From positions 28,305,613 through 28,369,612 of the forward strand of contig CM030708.1 in the NCBI GenBank assembly GCA_017979445.1: a DNA stretch of 64,000 nucleotides, in the 5' to 3' direction. The DNA is from Akebia trifoliata (Eukaryota > Streptophyta > Magnoliopsida > Ranunculales > Lardizabalaceae). The translations under genes and the position numbers were made by a program. The notes under the pieces were generated by a model that made no database searches, was not told the DNA's origin, and saw only the letters and a program-made list of their open reading frames with translations. Positions 1 through 11,461 of the stretch are shown here, piece by piece; the first letter of the stretch is position 1; each line of letters begins with the position of its first letter.

Positions 1-51
1 AACCGGTTTTGAGAGGATGAGATAGGCTCATGAGCTTCTACATTACTCAGA

Positions 52-137
52 TGACGCGGCAAGGGCACAAAACCGTTGATCTTTTCCTTGTGTATCCTGA
101 AGAAAAAGATCTACGGTACTGTGCCCTTACCATGTCA
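52..137. repeat. short hairpin MITE-like element
   Basis: The arms GGCAAGGGCACAAAACCGTT and its near complement (TACGGTACTGTGCCCTTACC) flank a loop containing CCTTGTGTATCCTGAAG. The loop resembles those of several other hairpin elements in the window (about 3764, 37040, 44440, 45709 and 47214). Confidence 0.5.
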
Positions 138-3100
138 ATCACATACAAATCGAGTGTAAATTTTCAAGTCATAAAATCACGACTCTACATTATTATATGT
201 TAGTATGAGGTATTCTTGTTTTTTTTTTCTCATAAGGTGAAATATGGTAAAGAGGCAATATTATTTATAGCAAGTTCATGACATGAACTTACATTCAAAA
301 ACCTGTTTGTCCAATTTCTTGTAAACTTGAAATGGTCACAACTGAGAATGAAACTAGGCATCTTAGGCAACGGTGGGTGTACTAGTTAGTTTCTTAATAA
401 CAAGTATATTTATTCAATAATAAATAAATATACTGTAATTTTTACCTACGTCTCTTTTTTAGAATTAAGGTATCTAGGCCTCTCAAAGCATCTGACTAAT
501 CCTCAGAGCACATGCAATCCCCTCCCCCCTACACCCACTAGGTAATTTTTAAGATATATTCCTAGAAGTGACCACTAATGAGGGATTCGAACTCAAGACC
601 CGCATCCTCTTGATCTAGCCCTGTGTGGATTGGATTTGGCCTACATAGTGTAACTTGACCTTTTTAGATCAGGTCCGACTTAGGTTTGGGTGTTAGGCCA
701 AACCCAATATGTAAATAGGCCTGAATATGTGCAGGCCGGGCAGGACTTGGACATAAAATGTTATTTTGTTTGCCCTAACCTGCCCGAGCATTAAAGGAAA
801 AATGTGTGACACGTAACTCAACCCATTTGACAACAAGGATGAGACTTTGATTTTGCCCAAACCTAACTCGAATTTCGATCAAGCTCAAAGTTACAAGCAC
901 AGCCCTAATTAATGAAACATAAATCTTAGCCCAAGCGTAGCCAGGGTTAGATTTATCCCACCCAAGGTGCACCGTGCACCGTGCACCTTGACATGAATAT
1001 GCTTCTTGAAGTAATATTGTATAAATTTTCATTGAAGTATTCGATAGTCTCTATTCGTGGTTAAGTTGTTGTAATTCCTTAATTTAACTAATTAATTGTC
1101 TTTTATTCATAGTTATTCAAGTTTCCTCTTTTGTGGAATCTAAAGCAAAAAATGTTTTTTTCTTTTTTTCCTTTTTTGTATTTATTAAAAAAGTCAAAGA
1201 TTCTTTACTTTGTTTTGTATGTAAAGAGTTTAGTAATTTGAACTATGGCAAAAATTAGATTCGTAAAAATTTTGAGTTATATTCGATTTTGGATTGCAAA
1301 AATCCGATATAAAATTTGGCCAAAAATATCAATAAATGACAAATATGTGGCACATGCTTCATGCATGTATTATCCATTTCATTTTAAAAATTCAAAAATA
1401 AAAAATTCGGCCATATGATAGTGATGGTGATGGTAATAATGATGGTGATGATAATGAGGACATTAGGGTTATTGTTCCATTAATTTTTTTTTTAAAAGAC
1501 CAAAGTCAAAGGACAAATCATCAATTTGAAAAATTAAGATGTAATCTCAAAAAGATGTAAAGGGTTGTGTCATTTTTTTTTTTTAAGATAAAGGGGACAT
1601 TTATCATTTAAAAATGTGGATTCCTCCAAAATTTTGAAGTATGGCCACTTCAAAGAAGACTTATGTTACATGTCACAATTTACAAGTTTACACTTTGCAA
1701 CATTTTTTTTTCCACCGAGTTTTATAAAAATTCATAAAAACCGCATTTTATTTTTTTCAAATTTAAAATCCGTGAATTATTTAGAATAGTTCAATAATCT
1801 GAAGAATAATACTTTCATTGAAAAAAATGAAAAATTCATGAATTTCTAACAAAGGTAAAGACAACTCAACTTTAAAATCTTTAGTCCCGCATTGATTAGA
1901 AATGAAAATTGTGGTCAACTAATAAAGACATTCACTCTACCTCTTGTTTGCATGTGAATGAGAAAGAGAGTTGGTCTCACGCCTACATGGGAACTTAAGA
2001 CATTGTGGGATTGTAGTCCATTGTGTTTGGGTCAATCCGTCAGAAAATCTTAATGCACACACATGAGCAGGACGTGCACGCAATAACTCGCATGCAATGG
2101 CCAATTTTTATATGTCCTATCCCTTTTGTAATGTTTACCTATATTTATGTTCGTATTCTCTTCTCGAAATCTGCTCCATAGGGCTTATTTGAATGAAAAT
2201 TTAGAAGATCTAATCCTAATCGAGTCATTCTTAATCATAGTTTTAAAACTTGTAGAATTGACTAGAAACTCAGCCGATTTTAGATTTTGAGGTGACTCAA
2301 CCCCAGAACTCAATGGAACTAACTCATCAAAACAACTCATTCAACCCAATTAACTTTGCTTGAAAATATCATTTTGTCAGGTAAAACTTCTTTTTATATG
2401 TTTACAATTTTAATGTTTTGAAATTATGTTCTCAATGTGGAGATCGTCATCGTCAAAAATAAAAATAAAAATAAAAAAGAGCTCATCAAAAGTTATGGTT
2501 TTTTAAATGAACAATTCGATTTTTCAAGTCGAAGTAGATTTTAATGAGATCAGCAATGTCAGAAAGAGCTCATCTAAAATTAGGATTTAAATAAAAGTCG
2601 TGATTTTCTTACACCCCCCTACGCTCCCGGACATGGCATGGGCTAGAATCATGGAATTTGTAAGTCACCAGATTTTAATAAATCAGGAATGTTAGAAAAA
2701 GTAAGAGTCAGGATTTTTGTACATCCCATAAATATGTGTATTTGAGTACCACGAGGAAAATATAAGATAGAAATTTAATTATTATTATTATTTTTTAATT
2801 TATTATAAAGAAGAGTGTCAGTGTCAGGGTCAGCTTGCGCGCACTAAATAATCTCTCCTCCCTGAACAAGGCTTACTGAACATGACTTTTAACCTAGTTG
2901 TTCGTAATCACAAATATTAGCAACCAGTGAGAGTCGAACTTGAGACCTCCTAAGAATTGATTGTATAATTTATTAATCTGATATAATATTTATCTAGGCC
3001 TCACAAATGGGAAGTAAAATCAAAGAATAAATAAATGTAGGTACATTACATCGTAAATTACTTTTTTTTTTTTTAATAAAATGTAGGTAAATTACATGGT

Positions 3101-3763
3101 AAATTTAGATGTTATTCTACTATTTAACCCACTTATCTTATATTATTTTTTATAAGAAAAATAAATTTTAAAGAAAGCACACAAATTCTAATATAAATAA
3201 AAAAAATTGCACACGGTTGGTGTGGCATTAGTAAAAATTGATGTGGCAATAGCAATTCTCTATTTAAAATATTCCCCATAAGCATTCTTTGAACTCATTT
3301 TTTCACAGGCCTGTGTTTCATTTATTAACTGTTAGCTTGACTGCAATTTGACAAAAGGGGGTGAGAGAATACTTTAGATAACTATAAGACAGGTAAGGGC
3401 AATTATCAAAATGTTAGGGGTTAAAATGAAATTATGCCAAATTATAAGGGTCAAAGTGTAATTTACCCTAAAGTAAACTACTTCAACAACACATTTACCT
3501 CTCTTTTAAGTGGGTTGTATGTACTTTATCATGAGAGAAGGGCTCAACAAAGAAATTTTTCGTGGATAAAAAAGTTAATTCGAAATTTCAGAGAATCCTA
3601 ATCAACCATTGCAGGACATAAAAATATATACGTTAGGATAGCCCTTAACACATGCAATGTCCTGCGATTTGTTAATTCAAGATTATATGAAATTGTAGAT
3701 TAACTCTTTTATGCTCAACAAATTATCGATGTTGACATAAATCTTCATTGATTAATATTTGTA

Positions 3764-3953
3764 AGAATAACGATAATGTGACACCCCTCTCTAACATATG
3801 GGTCCCCCCTACACGCCATCACAGAGCTGTGGATCAATTGCCTCGGGATACATAAAATCATAAAAAAAATTCTTGTATATTCTAAGGCAAATGATTTATA
3901 GTTTTGTGATGGGGGAGTATATATCAAAGGGGGGCATCAGATTATCATGACTC
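3764..3953. repeat. palindromic MITE, CTCGGGATACA family
   Basis: The outer arms (ACGATAATGTGACACCCC against the complement of GGGGCATCAGATTATCATG) and inner arms (CCCCCCTACACGCCATCACA against TTTTGTGATGGGGGAGTA) pair over about 70 bp with indels. The centre has GCCTCGGGATACA. No coding capacity; a non-autonomous foldback element. Confidence 0.55.
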
Positions 3954-5465
3954 TATTTTTAATAGTTCAAAAGTACGCTTAGATTTGGATAGAAATCTAT
4001 TAATGCATTTGAAATAATATATTTATAATTATATAAATAAATATTTTTTATCTTTTAAAATTTTTTTAATAAATAACAAATACGCAACAGACAAAAGTCC
4101 ATGATTTTGAGAGATTTTTACTCTAGTAGTACATGTATAATCCATGTCTCTTAGTAAATAATTTAAAAACCCCATTAAGGACTATCATAACAAATATTAA
4201 TATCCATATATATTACTATTATAATGGGAGTAAAGTGAGTGTTGTTGATATAAATCTACTTTATATTTATAATAATATTTTTTTTCATTATTAAAATATT
4301 TTTTAATGAATAATAAAAAAATACAACAATAAGAGCCCATGATTCTGAAGAGTGTTCACTCTAGCAATACATGCACATATACTCTCCCTAATTTTGTTTT
4401 ATATAAGAGAGAAACAGTAAGATTTTTTAATTCCATAAAAAAACTACTAACCCAATGTTTGGATTAGTTTCGATATGAGCTTCTAACTTCAATAGGAAAT
4501 TGGAAACTTGTTTCTAGCTTTCGATTAAAAGCTCTTTTTTACAAAGTAGCCTAAGACTGCACTATGCTTCTACTTACGATGGAGCACTCCCCATTAGAGC
4601 CAAAAAGCACTAAATTAATTCAAATCGGTCCTAAGAGTTGAGCTTTTAAAAGACCCATTATCCTTTCTTCTTTCTCTTTTTTTTTTTTTTTTTAAAAAGC
4701 TATAAAAAATTAGAATTAGAATTTTTATTTTTATTTTTTATTGAAGATATAAAAAAAAAAAAAAAACTAAACGACGCAATTACTTAAAGAATTATTTTTT
4801 ACCAAAATAACCCCAGATTCTAATTTCCTAACTGTATTTATTGGACTGTAACGTGTGCCCTTAGCAAGACGTAAAGAGTCTTAAAGGAGATAAGCAAGAA
4901 TCTACACATGGACCATAAATAAAGGGAAATCGTGAAGCTGCAGTCCAGAATTCTTCACTGTAATACAATGTTTTCTTGTCTCATAAATTATTGAACTAGA
5001 AATCAATTCTGAACATTCATTAAATATCTTAAATCAGCCATTTGGGGACTTCCCCTGTCTATTTAACATATAAATTTATAAATTTTTAACTCAAAATAGT
5101 GGCAAAATTTGAAGATGAGAAACAAAGTCAATGCAACTCCAGGGAAAAATTCTGAGGTGTAGCTCCAGGAACCCATCCAGATTTTAAGTACAAGATCTCC
5201 ACCGTTGAAAATCATAAACCGTATGATATACACGACAAATTACAGCCGTCCCTTTCAGTTCCGCGAAACAAATTTTCAATGGGTGGAAAGCGCATCAAGA
5301 ATGTCAGTCTTTTTGCCTTTCTCCGGATTCCAAATTCTATGAAATATAATTAATTATATGGTAGTTTAACTGAAGTCAATAGAAAACTGAGAGGTTTCCG
5401 TATTTCCAATAAGAAGAACAAATACTTTCGTCTTCTCTCTTTCTATTTTCAACTCTTTGCGGGAA

Positions 5466-5474
5466 AAACCCTAG
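5466..5474 (+). promoter_or_regulatory. telo-box-like AAACCCTAG upstream of SUMO
   Basis: An AAACCCTAG motif lies 54 bp before the SUMO start codon in a CT/GA-rich leader. Telo-box-like AAACCCTA elements are common near transcription starts of plant housekeeping and translation genes. Its function here is inferred from position only. Confidence 0.35.
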
Positions 5475-5527
5475 AAAGAGAGAGAGAAATTTGGAAAAAA
5501 AAAAAAAACCTAATTTTGGCTCTGAAA

Positions 5528-8500
5528 ATGTCAGGAACTGCTGCTCAAGAGGAAGATAAGAAGCCGACCGATCAATCGGCTCACATAAATCTCAAGGTTA
5601 AGGGTCAGGTAATGAATCTCTCTCTTTGTAGGTTCTGTTTGGGATTTTTTTTTTTGGTTCTCTTTCATGGGTATCTATGGTTTGTTCGATGAGTGTTATT
5701 TATGGTTGCTGTTGTTATTTCTGTGTTTGATTTGTTCGTATTGGATTGATTTGTGCTTCTATTTGTGTGGGTGTGGAGTTGAATCAGTGGTGAACTTGAT
5801 GGTTTGATCTTAATTGGCTCTATATTGCATTTGAAAATTGGGATTAAAGTTGATCTCCTGATTGAATTTGATTAATGATCATTTATTCTAATTCCAACTT
5901 ATGATAGATTGGAAAGATTGTATATTTGAACATTTTTATGCATGAATGTGTTTTTATTATACACATTTATTGGGCGGGCGTTTATAGAGGACAAATTAGT
6001 TAGATTATCTGATAATGGATCGGCGAATTATTGGGCCGAGCTGGATTTGAACCAGCGTAGACATATTGCCAACGAATTTACAGTCCGTCCCCATTAACCA
6101 CTCGGGCATCTTCTGATGATCGATTCAACCTCTGATCAAAAAGATATACCTTGGTTATATTTCATCTCTTCAACAAGTTTAGTAATGAGCATAACGGCCC
6201 TATTGTTCCGATGGAGAGAAGAACCTATGATTAGCTTTTTGGAAAATTTCCAAACGAACAATTTCAACGACCGATCAGAGTTACGATTCTTGTTTTTAAT
6301 TTGGGTTTCCAGGGATTTTAGAAGAAGCTGCTTCTTGGGACGTGTTCTTGTTGAGAATTTAATTATTGGCTTAGACATTCTACTTTTTTTATTGAATTTT
6401 CGCTTGTTCTTTCTGTGTACATGGCTCATCATACCATTTATATGCATATGGTATGACATATCTGTTGAAATAAATGAAGCAACAAAGAGAATAAAATCAC
6501 CTGCAAACACAAGGATTGACGTTGTTCGCCAAAATTGCCTACATCCATAGGTGGCAATGAAAATATATTATTGAAGTCACAAAAACAGTACAATTTTAGG
6601 TTTTCCAGAGAACAGAATGTATATAGCGTCCTAGGGCTTCTAACGTATTTTATAGTACCGAAAATATCTCCAGAAGTTGTATGGACACCAAAAACTTCTT
6701 TTAGGGGCCTGGCCCCATTGAACCCCCAGCACTCTGCGACGAACCTGAGTCTTGCATACCTCCACCGAAGTAGGCTGAGGTTAGGGCCAAAACTAGCAAT
6801 ATCATATGTTTAGGATTCTGTGGAGCATATAAATTTTGGATTGTGCTATACTGCTATTGGTATTAGAATGAGTTTCTTTTCCTAGGTGCATAGGGAATTT
6901 TTTTATTGATGGGAAAAGGACAATAAATGGATGGTTGGGAAGGAATGTCTGAATTGTGCGACTCTTGGTTGATAGTGCTTATATATATAAGATATATCAG
7001 TTTTTTCCCCTTATTGGAACCCGTTATAGTGGATTATGGGATCTCCTTTTGTGGACCCTATTGGTTGGATGCTCGTCAACATGAGTTTCATGTTTATTTG
7101 ATTGTTTTTGTGAATGAAGATTTTTATCTCAAAATCGTCTATGCCATTTTTCACGTTTCTTGTAAATATTTTTTGTCTGACGTTGGATGGGAAAAGATGG
7201 TGTGTCTCATATATGTAAACTTCTGTTAGGCCTTGTAAACCTCATTAAGAGAGGTTTATAGGAACCTCATGTGCATGCACACTGAATCCTGTTTCAGGGT
7301 TTCCCAAATCTAACACTGTATCGATGTCAGACTTTGATGCTCATACCCATATTCATTCAACATAGGTTGCTAGTTTGCAGCAAATACACATCTTCACTCC
7401 TATAACAGCAACTCATAGTTAATGAGTTGTATCTATTTTTCTTGAATTTTTTGTTACGTAAACTATGACATTAAATATATGTATGCTGTTGTCTGTGTTT
7501 CTCGTGTATTTGACTACCATTTATGATAAACAATGAGTTGTATCATTTATTATAATCATTGAGTTGTATCCAGTTGAAAAGTCTCAATGCTTGAGAGCCT
7601 TTTGCATTTATAAGTGTGGTTTGGAAGTGGAAGAGCGGGACCCCCAACCAAGGGGTTTTGTCACATGTCAAACATTTCGGATTGCTAGTCAACTTGGTTG
7701 AAACTTGCCACATTTGACAAGATAACTTGCTATTGCTTGGTTTTTTGGGTAACCTGAAGCTTACTGGCTACTGTGTGTTTTCTTTAAAGCACTAAGCCTA
7801 CCAAAGTCCTTACTGTTTCTTGCTCTTGTTTACATTTATTGATGATATTGCCACTAATTTATTGGTGGAATTTCATATTTATTTCACAAATCCTCAATCA
7901 TGTGTGGTGGTAATTCATGCATGTGAAAAATCCTCTGTTCTCTTCACCCCTTCTTTGTTTTACTTATATTTTTTTATTGTAGGAGGGAAATGAGGTATTC
8001 TTCAGGATTAAGCGCAGCACCCAGTTGCGGAAACTCATGACAGCTTACTGTGACCGACAATCAGTAGAGTTCAACTCCATTGCATTCTTATTTGATGGTC
8101 GTCGGCTTCGGGGAGAGCAGACCCCGGATGAAGTAAAATTTTCTACTATTTCCTGAAAAGTGTTATTTTGTGGATATGCTTTTGGTAATGTTACAGATCT
8201 TTTGTATCATTCTATAGTTTCAATAGCATAGCTGAATCCTCTTAGGTCATCTAATGCCAACCATTTTTCCAATTAGACAATAGTCAATCTAATCTAGGAC
8301 ACTCTTGAATGGTTTGAAGAGTATGAACCATTGAGGAAAAAAATTTCCTTATGGACCACCACCATTTTTTCAAATGCTATATATTTCTCAGTAAGTCATT
8401 AGGCTGGGTAGATCATACTACATTTGACATTTTTATGCCTAGTTCTCGGAATATCTCGGGCAAGACCTGGACAGAACATTGAATGTTTTGGAATGGTTAC

Positions 8501-8736
8501 AGATTGTTTAATTATGTCTTAGAAGAAATAATTTCAATTTTTATCCTTAACAAGTCAATCTCTCTAGATTTCAAACATTACTACTTGTGATGCCTTTTTT
8601 TTTTTTTGGTTGCAATTTGACTAGTCTGATATTTTATCATATATGTTACTGAGTGTAGCTTGATATGGAGGATGGTGATGAAATTGATGCAATGCTGCAC
8701 CAGACTGGAGGAGGCTGTGACCATCACCTGCTGTGA
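5528..8736 (+). CDS. SUMO: SUMO (small ubiquitin-related modifier), 3 exons
   Basis: Encodes a 102-residue SUMO precursor, the peptide that is conjugated to lysines of mainly nuclear proteins by the SAE1/2-SCE1-E3 cascade. Exons are 5528-5608, 7983-8132 and 8659-8736; all introns are GT-AG and fall between codons. Residues 1-23 are a flexible acidic/lysine-rich tail (starts [12 protein letters not shown]). The beta-grasp domain follows, with the SIM-binding strand and helix [15 protein letters not shown] and the family signature [18 protein letters not shown]. The C terminus reads LHQTGG followed by GCDHHLL, so a SUMO protease would cut after Gly95 and release a seven-residue tail. The first ATG follows a purine-rich leader containing an AAACCCTAG element. 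Intron 1 (2.37 kb) carries plastid-derived DNA; intron 2 is 526 bp. The three-exon structure and length are those usual for plant SUMO1/2. Identification is secure; which paralogue is not. Confidence 0.95.
6032..6110 (-). pseudogene. trnY-GUA: truncated plastid trnY-GUA copy (nuclear plastid DNA)
   Basis: On the minus strand this matches my knowledge of chloroplast tRNA-Tyr(GUA): the D-arm, the GTA anticodon within GGACTGTAAATTCG, the variable arm and the T-arm GGTTCAAATCC are all present, ending in CGGCCCA. The first five bases of the mature tRNA (half the acceptor stem) are missing and replaced by the joined ndhB fragment, so a functional acceptor stem cannot form. It sits inside SUMO intron 1, antisense to the gene. 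This is plastid DNA transferred to the nucleus. A mitochondrial intermediate cannot be excluded. Confidence 0.85.
6111..6270 (+). pseudogene. ndhB: plastid ndhB fragment (nuclear plastid DNA)
   Basis: From 6116 the + frame reads [19 protein letters not shown] and then a segment ending [15 protein letters not shown]. This is an N-terminal part of NDH subunit 2 (ndhB), normally found in the plastid inverted repeat. The match stops abruptly at 6270 and the open frame continues into unrelated sequence to 6550. Against the plastid sequence I remember, the visible changes are of C-to-T and G-to-A type around a CGGG, as expected of methylation-driven decay of nuclear plastid DNA. trnY and ndhB are not neighbours in ordinary plastomes, so the insertion is a chimera of at least two pieces. 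Confidence 0.85.
6271..7982. other. remainder of SUMO intron 1
   Basis: No exon-like coding sequence is recognised. 6271-6550 stays open on both strands but matches no protein I know; it may be a third part of the organellar insert. The rest is AT-rich intron ending in a T-rich tract and TTGTAG acceptor at 7982. Confidence 0.5.
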
Positions 8737-11461
8737 AGGTCTCTTGTTGCAAGGAAACTATGAACGGTAAAAAAACAAAGGTGGGGGATAGGACTCCTGT
8801 TAAGTGTCTAGTTTTGGGTTACTATATTAAGACTCTCCTGTAAAGAAAGAGGATCAAGTCGAGATTGTTATACTATTTTGTTAACTAGGTTTGGCTGAAT
8901 GTTATTTAGGGTACTCTTATTTTGAATATATTATGGATTGACTGGAAATATGTTTTTGGTTCTTTAGTGGTTTCAGTTCTTTTTTTCTTTTTGATCCAAA
9001 TAGGCCTATGTAGTTAGGATTCGAAAAAAAAGTTCAGAATTTTTTTAAATGGGTGTGGCTTTTTATCCAGGTAGGTGGGTACTCCACACACGGCCTTAAC
9101 CACCTCTGCCACTTTAAAGTTTATCTCAAACATGTGCATAGGTTTTTAAAATAAAAATTTGGAAAAATTACTGAAAGAAACCTCGCAGAGGGACTTCTTT
9201 CTAAATAATCCCTAAGTTTTGGGTAGTTTCTTAATAGTTCATTTAGTAAACTTTTCTCTTTTAACAGTCCCTAGACCTCATCTCCCACATTTCTCACGAT
9301 TGAATGTCTTAATTGTTTGAATTTATCGTTTTCATCTCAAAAAAATTTTGATTTTTGACTTCTCAAACGAGTTTTGAAGGCACCATTCCATTGGAAAGGA
9401 CTTAAGAACGAAGAAGACATTATTTTTAAGAGGGATTTTCAAACATTTTGAAAATGTATATAAAAAATTAGGTTTTTTACTTTTTTTTTCTAATTATTTT
9501 ATGAAAATTGATTAAAAAAAAAAGGTTTTTTTTATTTGAAATCATCTAAACAAGTCATCATCTCAAGTTTTTAGTTTATCTTTTCATGTATTCTAGTATA
9601 TAAAAAAAAAAAGTAGAAAGTTGAAAATGGGTGGATTTTACTTGTGATGAACTCAATAGTAAATAAAAATCATTTGAGTTCCATAGTAATTAGTAGTGAG
9701 TTCAACAGTAAAAATTGTGAATTCGACAGTAAATGAAGAAGCGGTAAAGAAAAGTTAAGTTTACTAAATGTCCCATAAAAAATTTAGGTATTATTTAGAA
9801 AGAAATCCCTCCACTAAGGTCCTTAAAGTAATTTAAGCTAAATTTTTTGATACAATGTAAGGACACAGAGAAAAATGTTTATTTGCAAATTTTGAATCTG
9901 GGTCTCAGCACTAAGGATCAAAATATTGTATATGATGGGTGTAACCGTGTAATACATTGTTTGATACTGAGACATGTTAGTTTACTACACATTTCACTCC
10001 CTTTCATGGTAATTTGACAACGTAGCATGCTTGTAGTTTTTCATCTTTACCTAAAAGATGAGGTGAGTGCCCTTTTCATTTGAGGGATTAAAACGTGAGC
10101 GTTAAGTTCAAATCATAGTAACTAAGTTGCCATTATTCGATTTAATTTTGGGAAGAAAAAAAAAAGGAATATAAAAATAATAATATTTTTGAACAATAAG
10201 TGCATCATGGAATAAGGATTTCAAGAAATGGAGGCAGAGGTTAAGACGACTTCAGTGGATTGGAAGGAAAAATAAAAGTCGATTCAATCGCCGATTAATT
10301 TAGGAAATGACCAATTAATTCCCTGAATTCTAATACGCTATCCCATTCCTATAGGAAAATACGGTGTCTACTAAGATGCGTGCATAGAATACGGTGTCCC
10401 ATTCCTAAAGAATAAGAAAGGTGTCTACATGGCATATTTTGGTGGTGCTCAAGACACATTAAGCTCTTAACCAAGCCATTTTTCTCTATGGCAAGCAGCA
10501 CAACATGTTTAATCTCCAATAATAATATAAAAAAAAGTGCCACGGATACACCGTATTTTGCCATAGAATCAGGAAACGGGACTCCGTTCTGAATCGCTGA
10601 CTCTTACCAAAAATAGAAAAGGGAAATTGAGAGGATTCTAAAGAACAACATATATGAAAGGATTCTTAAAAAACCCTCCCCAGTCAAATCTCTTAAGTTG
10701 AATTAAACAATCCTTTTTTTATTGGGCAAAGAATGTAGTCATTGAACACAGTTCTCTAACATAATAATGCATACTATCAAGGCCACTCTACCTTGTTATA
10801 GAAACCCATATCAGATAAGTTGAATGTTTATTTTGTTCTTCCATTCAGTTCTGTCTGAACCACATCTCTTGTAAGTTCAAGTGTGTTCATAAGACACCAG
10901 TGTTCTAAATGAACCCTAAAATTCTTTTAATGCAGAATCGAAGAGGAATAAGGGTTGCTGGGTAATGCAAAGCTGCAACATTCATATATAGATCTTACAG
11001 ATTTCCTCTGCTCTTGAACTTCAACCCATTTTCAAAAGTCTCTACTACTTTCAAGCTGAAATGTAGTATGACTTGATGAAAAACCAAGCAATTTGTCAAA
11101 AAAAAAACTGGTTTTGTCTAAGAAAAGTATACCAAACTATAACATAATTTGTTGTTCTGGATCTACCATTATATAATTCAGAGTGTTTGTCCATATTGTT
11201 GCCTGAAAAGAATAAAAACTAATAAAAAGGTTTAACATTTTCCATGCTCAAATCTTAAAGACGAAATGTTTTTTTTCCATGATGCCATTTTAGGTGTAAC
11301 CCTCCTTTCCAAGAAAAAGACAAAGATGGCCACCTATTCAACATGTTGAACCAAATAGAGGTACAGACAAGAAAAAAAAAAAAGAGAGAATCTAAGCAAC
11401 TGTGCGTAAATAACAATTTATATTCATATATTAGCTTGCAATTAATTAGTCGAAGGTGACA
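8737..11461. other. SUMO-ERD2 intergenic region
   Basis: Convergent intergenic space holding the 3' trailers of both genes and the MULE-like element at 9161-9834. The 216-bp ORF at 10349-10564 (minus) has no recognisable family and is probably chance. Nothing else is supported. Confidence 0.5.
9161..9834. repeat. MULE-like non-autonomous element, copy 1
   Basis: A roughly 57-bp terminal inverted repeat begins near AAAAATTACTGAAAG and ends near CTTAAAGTAATTT. The left inner part (AAATAATCCCTAAGTTTTGGG) is complementary to the right inner part (TTTAGGTATTATTTAGAAAG). The interior carries the conserved string CCCACATTTCTCACGATTGA and dispersed GAGTTC(G/A)ACAGTAAA-like motifs. A second copy in the same orientation is at 46451-47151. 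No transposase ORF. The long TIRs suggest Mutator-like, but the target-site duplication is not clear. Confidence 0.65.

Larger units (their letters stand above)
1..5430. other. gene-free AT-rich region upstream of SUMO
   Basis: No gene is supported. Contents seen are two short hairpin elements (listed separately), a GATGGT-type microsatellite around 1418-1460, many A/T homopolymers, and near-identical 27-bp direct repeats at about 3035-3061 and 3079-3105 flanking a T-run. The ORF at 775-1032 (minus) has no family features. Confidence 0.5.

Noticed and set aside
583..615. SINE promoter (B-box-like string on the minus strand, and a similar one at 2931-2947)
   Set aside because: No A-box at the right distance in either place.
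616..907. hAT-like element with TAGCCCTGTG/CACAGCCCTA ends
   Set aside because: The inverted ends mismatch at two positions and the flanking octamers do not agree, so the borders are not supported.
6032..6110. Functional tRNA-Tyr gene
   Set aside because: The 5' half of the acceptor stem is missing.
6116..6550. 144-codon ORF with an ndhB-like N terminus
   Set aside because: It is a plastid fragment running into unrelated sequence inside SUMO intron 1, not a nuclear gene.
9050..9120. tRNA-Leu/Ser-like A-box on the minus strand (TGGTTAAGGCC)
   Set aside because: No B-box at tRNA spacing and no cloverleaf.
10349..10564. Small minus-strand membrane-protein-like ORF
   Set aside because: No recognised domain, splice context or leader; its length is expected by chance.
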